Of a stretch of DNA of 11,227 bases, positions 1-7,584 are shown piece by piece. How positions within the stretch are numbered: the stretch's first letter is position 1; each line of letters opens with the position of its first letter. This DNA is from Conidiobolus incongruus B7586 (taxonomy: Eukaryota; Entomophthoromycota; Entomophthoromycetes; Entomophthorales; Conidiobolaceae). The stretch covers positions 1 through 11,227 of the forward strand of contig JNEM01006349.1 of NCBI GenBank assembly GCA_000697335.1, given 5' to 3'. The position numbers and the translations under genes were made by a program. The notes under the pieces are model-generated. The model did not search any database. It was not told where the DNA came from and saw only the letters and a list, made by a program, of their open reading frames with translations.

Positions 1-874
1 TAACCTATTAGTAATAGGATATTATAAAATTAATTTATCTATTAAATAATTTTAAATAGAAATAGATTATATTAAAAGTATTTATTCAAAATATTATTAT
101 TAGATTAATTTATTTGTTTGAAAAAATATATATCCAATAAAAAATTATATTTCAATTAAAAAATTATATTAATTATAATAAAAATTAAGTATTTCATTCA
201 AATATAAATAAACAATTTAAGATAATAAATGAATAAATTATTAAATAATTCTTATTTTTTAGATTAATAAATTAAGAGAAATGCTAATATTTTTTTAAAA
301 TAGTTTGATTTAATTCTTAGATAATATTAATCTCAAAATAAATAAATAAATGATAAAAGGTGTATAAAATATTAAAATTAAGCTTATAGAAATAAAATTT
401 ATATTCTAAGAAACTGTATAATTTTAAATAAATTTATAATTAATTAACAACTCTTGGCCTTTGCTAATATAAATAGAACTTGATCTATATCTTAATTATA
501 TCATATATTTTGAAATTAATTTATAGAACAGTAAATATCTTTGAACTATTATTTAAATATATATTCGAGAAACAGTATAAATAGGTAAAAATTAAAACTA
601 TCTTGATTTTACTCCATTATGTATTTGACTTTGAAAATATGTTATTATTATTTTTTTCATCTAACCCTATTATTTACAACTATACAGTTTTTGTTGATTT
701 ATTATTTACATTTATTTTATTATTATTAAGAAGTTAAATAACGTTTACATCTATATTATAAATAGTAATATATTTGTTGAAAAACTTTATATTAATTTAA
801 AAAATTATTAAATCGGCTTATTAGAAATTAATCTATTCGAAAAGTGTCAATTACTTAATAATTATTATACTGTG
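1..874. other. AT-rich noncoding stretch
   Basis: This stretch is almost entirely A and T, with dense stop codons in all frames and no open frame that looks like protein. I see no RNA gene, no clear repeat array and no promoter that can be tied to a gene. It reads as ordinary AT-rich intergenic DNA. Confidence 0.6.
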
Positions 875-1110
875 GTTCTACCGATTGCTAGTAGAACGTT
901 AATAATAGATAAAGAAGCGGCTTGTTTATGGCCTGTTTGGTAGTTTAGGTTAGGGTGTTGTATTGGGGCTTGTTAAGGGTTTAATGCGCTTCACAGAAGA
1001 CCAGATGTGATGATGATAATGTATCTTTTATAGACCAATTGTGGGCTGTAGGTAGTGTAAAGAAGTGTATTGGGTTGCGAGATGAAGTTGGTCGGACCGG
1101 TTACTATTTA
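875..1110. other. G+C-richer island of unknown nature
   Basis: This block stands out sharply from the AT-rich DNA on both sides and ends abruptly near GGTCGGACCGG. It opens with a perfect 7-bp hairpin (GTTCTAC at 875-881, GTAGAAC at 891-897, 9-nt loop). It also holds GAAGCG at 914-919 complementary to CGCTTC at 987-992, a TTTAGGTTAGGG stretch near 947, and a GTGATGATGATAA stretch near 1007 that matches the snoRNA box C consensus. The plus strand is G/T-rich and the minus strand has only short open frames (about 35-40 codons). It could be a structured noncoding RNA gene, the end of a decayed mobile element, or a remnant exon. I cannot assign it from sequence alone. Confidence 0.4.
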
Positions 1111-3378
1111 TTTAACCACAATACCATTATGATAAGGCTTATACTTGTAAAATATTTTAGAATTAGCAGTACATTTCATATAAGTATAATAGTAATATGA
1201 ATATTACTGAGATAATGATTTGAATAAATTCTTCATCTAAATTAGTCAAATTTGTAAATAATAGTTATTATTACGTTAATAATAATTTACATATTATATA
1301 TATTATTTTTCTCAAATTTTTTAATTCTATTTCGCTCCAGATTTTAAGTAGATGTTGATTATTTATTTAAAATAATTTTAAGATTTTTATATCCACTTTT
1401 GCATATGATATTGAATTTTCTTTCATTAGTCTCTCGAGCTAATATGTTTTATTCATATCTGCTTCTTAGATTTGTAATTTTTCAGAAATATTAAATATTG
1501 ATTTTTTCATATATGTATTATAAATTCATTATATATTTTGAAATATTAATTCAAATAGAAATTACATTTTTCATACAAAGTTTTTTTTCATTTTGAAATT
1601 ATTAATTTAAAAACACTACAGAATATATTTTTGGTAATCACAAGACTGGTAATATCGATGAAAGAACACTTAAATCCTTCAATAATAAATTAAAAATTAA
1701 ATTAATTTTTATATATCAAACTTGAATATATATGCTAATAATAAATCAATTATGAAGAATGCTTTACATCAAGTATATTTCTCTTTTTGATTTTGAAATT
1801 AATAAAATAAAACTATGCATCAATTTATAATTTATCATAGATCATAAAACAAATGGATTAATTAATTAATAATAAATTTTAACAATGGACTCAAATTTAA
1901 CCAATTTATATAATTAACTAGCTTTATTGGGGTTATGTACTTTGAAATTGCGTTGATTATTATTAAATATAAATATTTAAAAGCCTATATTGAACAATAT
2001 GATAATATATTACATTATTCAAATCATAATAAGTATGAATTTAGGATAATCTCTAATTTTTAAATAATATAAAATTAAATATATAATTTAAAAATTTGGA
2101 TAAATCTAATATACCTTATAGTCAGAGAATAAATCCTATCCTTATTAAAAATTTATTTATTATTAATGTCTCCATAAAAAATAAAATTTTTCCAATTAAA
2201 ATAAATAAAATAATTTTAAATTAATTTAGAAAATATTTTTAATATAGAAGACATCTCAGTTATTTATATTTTACCCTGTAAATAAAGGAGTATTTTAAAC
2301 TTAAAATATAATAATAGTTTATTAATATATTAAAACACAAAACAAATGATACATATGTATATATTATTAATTAATACATTCATTTTTATCCTTATTAATT
2401 CTCAATTAATGTATAAACTTAAATTAAACACTATCAATTATTAAAATCTAAATAATAATTTGAATCTTTTACTATCTATTATAAAAACTGATAAATAGCT
2501 CTCTTTGATGATTTTTTAATTAATATTTTATCTATTAACTATGAGATTATTACCCCTAGTTATTACTTGTAATTTATAATATTTCATACTGAAACACTCT
2601 AATATTTTACAATAAACTTACCTTACATCAAACCATACTCTAAACTTTATTAACTTAAGTTTAATTCTTCCTTTGGAATAGAATATAAACTTCAAAAAAC
2701 ATTTCTTATAGTTTGAGGCAGAATCAAACAATAAATTTCCCATTAGAATTTTTTGATTCCTGACTAAAGGCACACAAATAAAATTAAATTTTGATAATTA
2801 TATATATTTTTTAACTTTGGTTATATTAAGCTTGGAAAATATCTATTCATAATCTATATTATAAATTGTATATTTTATAATCATATTATTTATTTGTAGT
2901 ATGAATATGAAACCGATGATATTAGAAATTTTTTTTGAATTTGTTAAAATTGATTAATAAAATTTAATCATTAAATAAATTACTCTTACAATTTTTAATC
3001 CTGTAATATTGCGAATATCAATTTATTTATTTGGTTAACTTATAATTTATATTGAAGGATTCAATCATATTATTCGTTGAACACAGTGTTTAACCTAATA
3101 TTTGAGAAAATAAATTTAATAAATAGTGAATATAAATTTTTAAAAGTGATGTCATTTTAATTTTTTAGGGGTAATACAAAATATAAAAATTACGAATATC
3201 AGGTTTTTAGAAAAATGCAAAGTAATATGATTTTAGCGAAACTGTGTAAAATAAAAATACTAGTAATTTTTCTTTGACTAAGTGGACTATGGGTAATTAA
3301 TATTAAGATAAATATACCTACACAGATGATAATTATTAAATATCAATTGAAAATTTAACAATTTTGAATATTATTACA
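1111..3378. other. AT-rich noncoding stretch
   Basis: This is AT-rich intergenic DNA upstream of the LURP-one-like gene. A few open frames of about 35-60 codons occur, for example on the minus strand near 2620-2790 and on the plus strand near 1605-1725. They show no family resemblance I recognise, and frames of this length are expected by chance here. A near-perfect palindrome, GTTGAACAC-A-GTGTTTAAC, lies at 3076-3094. The stretch just before the gene should contain its promoter, but no element is clear enough to name. Confidence 0.5.
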
Positions 3379-3882
3379 ATGACTTCTGAAACTAACTACA
3401 AAATTAGCTTTGACTACTTTTCATTCAGTAAAGTGTATTCCATCAAAGGCTCCAAAGGTGAAAAGTACTCCTTCGATCATGGTATAATGTCTTCAGGAAA
3501 ATTAAAAGATCACAATAACAACACAATAGTAAAGTTGTATATTTCTAACCCAATTATGAAGTATTACAGCATGGAATTGAACTATTCGAAATCTTTTGAA
3601 GGTATGCGATTTGAGAGTCATGTATTCACTGGATTTAGTATTAGTGGCACTTATGGGGGTAAAAGTATCCAGTGGGAATGGAAATTTGGATCACTTGGGT
3701 TCAAATACACTCTAATTGATAACAATAATGGAAACCAACAGATGGCTGTTATGAACGATACTGTCATGTCGCTTAGTAAAGAGGGAAGTATTACAATTGC
3801 TGGGGGTGTACCTCCAGAGTTTCATCCAATTATCTTAGCTACAGGAAGTATGATTTGGAAGAAGAAACATGATAGACATTAA
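3379..3882 (+). CDS. LURP-one-related / tubby C-terminal-like domain protein
   Basis: Intact single-exon gene encoding 167 residues. The start is the first ATG of the frame (context TTATTACAATGACT); the same frame stays open a short way upstream but has no earlier ATG. The protein has the pattern of the LURP-one-related (LOR) / tubby C-terminal-like barrel: a short beta-rich start with a YSIKGSKGEKYSF-type strand pair (about 20-32), a central run of strands, a Trp-rich strand WEWKFGSLGFKYTLID (about 99-114), a KEGSITI strand (134-140), and a final hydrophobic helix IILATGSMIW followed by KKKHDRH (151-167). In this fold that helix normally sits inside the barrel and is not a true membrane anchor. 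Members are small, soluble or membrane-associated and structurally related to phospholipid scramblases. Their biochemical role in fungi is not established, so I assign none. The family call rests on overall pattern, not on catalytic residues. A decayed paralogue lies on the minus strand at about 9512-10045. AATAAA at 3920-3925, about 38 nt past the stop, could serve as polyadenylation signal. Confidence 0.7.
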   Translation: MTSETNYKISFDYFSFSKVYSIKGSKGEKYSFDHGIMSSGKLKDHNNNTIVKLYISNPIMKYYSMELNYSKSFEGMRFESHVFTGFSISGTYGGKSIQWEWKFGSLGFKYTLIDNNNGNQQMAVMNDTVMSLSKEGSITIAGGVPPEFHPIILATGSMIWKKKHDRH

Positions 3883-5419
3883 TAATGAGTAAATAGTTAT
3901 TTTATACAGTGTTAATATTAATAAATATATTATAAAAAGATATCCATAAATGAATAATGAAAATTCTTTATTTAATAATTAACTTCATATAAATTAAAAA
4001 TTTTAACCAACATAAAAATGTATTACTTATTATTTTCAAAATATACTTTTTTGTTTACAGAATTCAATCATTTTATAAATTTTTAATCACTTGAATATAT
4101 TTTTTGTGAAAATATTAGTTAATCATTCAAATTCTATACCTAATATATTTCTAATAATATAATTTTTCAATTAATCTAATATTATCTTGAATAATTCTTC
4201 AATTATCTAATATTATTGAATCATGATAATATTACTATATAGATTAAATCTCTGAAACCTAGAAAATGACTCGTAAAAACACTTTGCTTTATTTATGACC
4301 ATTGTAGAATTATGAATATCTGAAAAATTGATAATTCAAATTAAAAATCAAGATATCTATTAATATACTAACATTCATTAAAATTGATTTCTAAATATTT
4401 CTTAATTTATTTAAAAAGAATTAACTTGATAGATATAATAAAACTTTGATAATGTTATTATATCAATTATATTTATAAATATATTCTTATATGGATTTTT
4501 GAAATTCTAATCAGTATAAATATATAATATTAGAAACCGCCTGAAATTACAAATATGTGACATAATAAAATCAAAGGAAAATTTCAATACTAGTGTCATT
4601 TTATAAAATATGAATAAATATTGCTATACATATTAAATTCAATTTCAAGAATTTAATTAATTAATGTTTTGAATGAAATAATTATACAAAATTAAAGTGT
4701 ATATAATTGAAAAAAATAATATTAAAAACAAAGTTAAAATGACACAATTGCTATAATTGTTAAAAAAATATTATTTGATATTAATAGGTCATTATTTCAA
4801 TTATTATATTAGGAATAATATTTGAAAAATATATTATTAAACAATTCTAGTAATTACATTTATTGAAATAATCAAATTATCTTTTGAAAGCTACAAGAAA
4901 TCATATATAAGTCAATCGTCATTCAAGTATAAATTTAACATATACCATTTCATGTTATTCTATGACCAAGATTAATGAAGTTTAATAAACACACCAGAAA
5001 TAATTTTTGTAACTATTAGATAAGAATTGAGTTTTGTTAGAATAGGGGAATATAAAAGGTTTAATAAGCATAGGTATTACGTTAAGTTATCAATAATTAA
5101 TATTCAAAATATATCAATTATCAAAGTGTTTGTTTAATATTAAAGAACATTGAATCCTCTTAACCGAATAAATTTAGAAATTACTTTGACAATTAACACA
5201 AAAATAATAAATTTGAAATCATATTCTTAAAGATATCAAGGAACGTTATCCTTATTCTAATCGTTCATATCTGGTATAATTTAAATGTCTATTAAATCAT
5301 AATAATTCAAATACATAATCTTTCAATAACCACTGATATCATTATAGTAAAACCCTGAACAGTTCTTAAAAAATCGTCCAATTCAATTTGAGGCAATAAT
5401 TAATCCTTTTTAATCTAAA
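3883..5419. other. AT-rich noncoding stretch
   Basis: This is intergenic DNA between the LURP-one-like gene and the MARCH5-like gene. Apart from the short tandem duplication at 4166-4223 I find no RNA gene, no coding exon and no recognisable mobile element. Open frames on both strands are short and unconvincing, including one of about 35 codons on the minus strand near 4990-5090. Confidence 0.55.
4166..4223. repeat. Imperfect tandem duplication, 32-nt period
   Basis: Two neighbouring copies of a TTCAATTA(A)TCTAATATTAT(CT)TGAAT unit start at 4166 and 4198. They differ by small length changes and a few substitutions. A two-copy AT-rich repeat like this most likely arose by replication slippage. 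No function is evident. Confidence 0.55.
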
Positions 5420-5438
5420 ATTGGTTGAATCTGATTGG
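5420..5438. promoter_or_regulatory. Paired inverted CCAAT boxes upstream of the MARCH5-like gene
   Basis: ATTGGTT occurs at 5420-5426 and again at 5434-5440, so two CCAAT boxes in reverse orientation lie 14 bp apart, about 230-250 nt before the ATG at 5670. CCAAT boxes are the target of the HAP/NF-Y complex in fungi and animals and work in either orientation. Two copies at this spacing in AT-rich DNA are suggestive but not proof of a promoter element. Confidence 0.35.
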
Positions 5439-5496
5439 TTAATGATGAAATCTTAATGTTAATCATGACGATTTTTTTAATAAATGAAATACAAGA

Positions 5497-5530
5497 TTTT
5501 TTATTTTATTTTTTTTTCTTTGTTTTTATA
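5497..5530. promoter_or_regulatory. Poly(dT)-rich tract in the MARCH5-like promoter region
   Basis: This is a nearly pure T run, broken by a few A, C and G, about 140-170 nt before the MARCH5-like start codon. Poly(dA:dT) tracts in this position commonly exclude nucleosomes at fungal promoters. The surrounding DNA is so AT-rich that the tract could also be incidental. Confidence 0.3.
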
Positions 5531-5669
5531 TTTAAAAATTAATATTAGATATTAAAAATTTTAATTTTAAAAGAATTGTTTTAATTTTACTTTATTTTAT
5601 TGTAGTATTAAAATATATTAAAAAAAATCTATTAAATTTTAATTTAAAGAAGTGTAAATTTCAATTATA

Positions 5670-7092
5670 ATGTCTAATTTATCACAATTGAATAAAACTC
5701 AACAGTTGCAACCACAGCAACCAAGTCCCACCCTATGCTCTACATCTAGCACTTCAATCGAAGATGAAATTGAAGACATTGTACTAATCAATTCGACCTC
5801 TCCTTCTCAGGTTTACGATATTACGAACAGTCCCGGAACATATCCCCAACGTCAGACGGTAACGTTAAAATCACCTTCTCCTTTACGATTACCCGAGAGG
5901 CAGCCTACCCCACCTCCAATGAATTTGGATACGGTAAAAAGATGCTGGATATGTTTAGGGGATGAAATGGACAGTGAGGGTAGGTGGGTAAAGCCTTGTT
6001 TTTGCAGTTTGTCAAGTCATGAGCACTGTTTATTGAGTTGGATTAGGGAGAATCAAAAGGACAACCCCACCAAAAAGGTAATTTTATAATATATTTTATA
6101 TTTTTTAACTAATGTTGAAATTAGGTTCAATGTCCCCAATGTAATTCCACATACCAATTCGCTGAGCCTTCCAGTCTTATCGTCGATTTATTTTCCAAAG
6201 TCGATAACCTTTTATTGAGTGCAGTGCCTTACTTTTCGATTTTTGGTCTCACTTGTTCGATTTTGATAACGAGCACAACTTACGGGTAAATTTTATATTG
6301 TGAACCCTTTTCAATTCAATGTTATTAATTATTGTTTAGAGCTTATGCTGTTTTGACAATTTGTGGAGTGGAGGAAGGCGAAAGAATTTTAGGGAGTCCA
6401 GATCCATGGGGTTGGAGAGTTTGGGTAAGATTTTACGATTCTTCCAATACTGCTGATTATTAATAATTATCTAGGTTGGATTGCCATTAATCCCATTTAT
6501 CCTCATTTCCTCCAGAACAACCTATTTAGATCACTTAATACCACTACTTCCAGCTTTATTCATCAAAAACGACCAAATTGAATTCTCATTCCCACCATCA
6601 CCTGCACTCACAGTCAGTTTATTACCATGGGTAAGATTGGTATACAACTTCGGGTACAACCACTTCTTCGGCGACATCGAAACCAAATGGCGCGAACACT
6701 TCCGCAACTTCAACACCAATGCCACCTTCACTGTCGAGGGAGGCGCCAACCTTCAGCAGGACGACAACAACCAAGACGCTGAAGGCGATTTCTTCGGCGG
6801 AGGCAACAATGATAACAATATGATGATGCGCGGTCAGTACCGCTTCAACTTCTTCCGGGATTTGGTACGACCCATCGTCGGGGCGCTCTTCGTTCCCGCC
6901 ATCTGCTCCTTTTCAGGATATGTCCTCTACCAGATTCCCTTCCTCAGATCGCGGTTGACAGAACCTTTTCATCGTAATATTTTAGGAGGTTGCTTGTTCA
7001 TCGTATTAAAGGATTTGTTATCCTTATTCTATAAGTATCAATTATTGAAGAGGTATAGGACAAGACAAGTTCGATCCGTTAGAGACGATTAA
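5670..7092 (+). CDS. MARCHF5: MARCH5-like RING-CH membrane E3 ubiquitin ligase
   Basis: Four exons: 5670-6077, 6125-6285, 6340-6424 and 6475-7092, encoding 423 residues. Introns are 47, 54 and 50 nt, all GT-AG, in phases 0, 2 and 0. An in-frame stop lies just upstream of the ATG. Residues 1-87 are a Ser/Pro/Gln-rich, probably disordered tail. A C4HC3 RING-CH finger follows: C92, C95, C110, C112, H117, C120, C139, C142, with intron 1 between C120 and C139. The membrane part starts near 165-199 (ending in TTYGAYA), continues with GLPLIPFILI (220-229), then GALFVP near 353-358 and ILGGCLFIVLKDLL near 387-400. These match, in order, human MARCH5 motifs such as YGAV, IGLPTIPV, GALVFP and ILGGIAFVAIK. 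MARCH5 is an outer-mitochondrial-membrane E3 that ubiquitinates fission and fusion factors. The fungal protein probably works with E2 enzymes at a similar membrane, but that is inferred. It exceeds the 278-residue human protein through its N-terminal tail and an Asn/Asp/Gly-rich insert (about 297-338). Confidence 0.88.
6078..6124 (+). other. Intron 1 of the MARCH5-like gene
   Basis: 47-nt GTAATT...TTAG intron, phase 0. It holds a good branch-point candidate (TTAACTAAT) about 16 nt before the acceptor. Splicing joins NPTKK to VQCPQC and so completes the RING-CH finger; if the intron is retained, translation stops after three further residues. Confidence 0.9.
6286..6339 (+). other. Intron 2 of the MARCH5-like gene
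   Basis: 54-nt GTAAAT...TTTAG intron, phase 2. It splits a Gly codon in the TTYGAYA motif. The join restores an alignable MARCH5 segment, which supports both splice sites. Confidence 0.88.
6425..6474 (+). other. Intron 3 of the MARCH5-like gene
   Basis: 50-nt GTAAGA...TCTAG intron, phase 0, with CTGAT as a possible branch point. It joins WGWRVW to VGLPLIPF, which matches the order in MARCH5. Confidence 0.88.
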
Positions 7093-7584
7093 ATTTTCGA
7101 GTGATTTCTATATTCGCATTGCCCTTTGATATTTTAATATTTCATTTTGAATCAAAATATATTAATTTTAAAAAAATTGTAGGTTGGTTTTGATTTTTTC
7201 AGGTTATATTTATGTAATTTAAATATCAGTAACAAATTCTACTCAATCAATTAATATTGATAATTTATAATCATTTAATCATTAATTGATTACAAATTTA
7301 AATTCATCATTTTAGTTTAAAGATTGACCTAGAGTATTTCAATAATGAATATTATTACTTTGTATCTTTCAATTTTTCAAAAATTCTATTAATAATCATT
7401 TTTCTAATTTATTTAATATAACGTCTGATTAAGATAGAATCCCACAACTCCAAATATAAATAAGTAAAAATATAAATTATTATTTTGTGGATGAGAAAAT
7501 TGAAATTATGAATTAATAAAATAGATCAATAAATAATATTAATAGATACATATTTTTTTAAATTATTAATCGAAACATAAAATT
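7093..7584. other. Intergenic region between the MARCH5-like gene and HGH1
   Basis: About 490 nt of AT-rich DNA that should contain the 3' end of the MARCH5-like transcript and the HGH1 promoter. I see no CCAAT box and no clear TATA element that can be told from background. There are no coding exons. Confidence 0.5.

Noticed and set aside
399-582. Two similar strings, ATTCTAAGAAACTGTATAA and ATTCGAGAAACAGTATAA, about 160 nt apart
   Set aside because: The similarity is short and imperfect and does not extend into the flanks; likely chance in AT-rich DNA.
930-1110. Box C/D snoRNA call in the G+C island
   Set aside because: Box C is present but no convincing CTGA box D with a terminal stem was found at a usual distance.
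1605-1725. Plus-strand open stretch of about 37 codons with a hydrophilic, protein-like centre
   Set aside because: Too short, no start codon in a suitable place and no recognisable motif.
2620-2800. Minus-strand open stretch of about 58 codons ending near a GTAAGT
   Set aside because: Its length is expected by chance in about 22 kb of AT-rich double-strand sequence, and the Lys/Phe/Ile-rich translation resembles no family I know.
3364-3378. Five-codon upstream extension of the LURP-one-like gene starting at TTG
   Set aside because: A eukaryotic nuclear gene is expected to start at ATG; the first ATG in frame is at 3379.
6531-6749. Minus-strand open frame inside exon 4 of the MARCH5-like gene
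   Set aside because: It is a shadow of the plus-strand coding exon, which aligns with MARCH5; no independent support.
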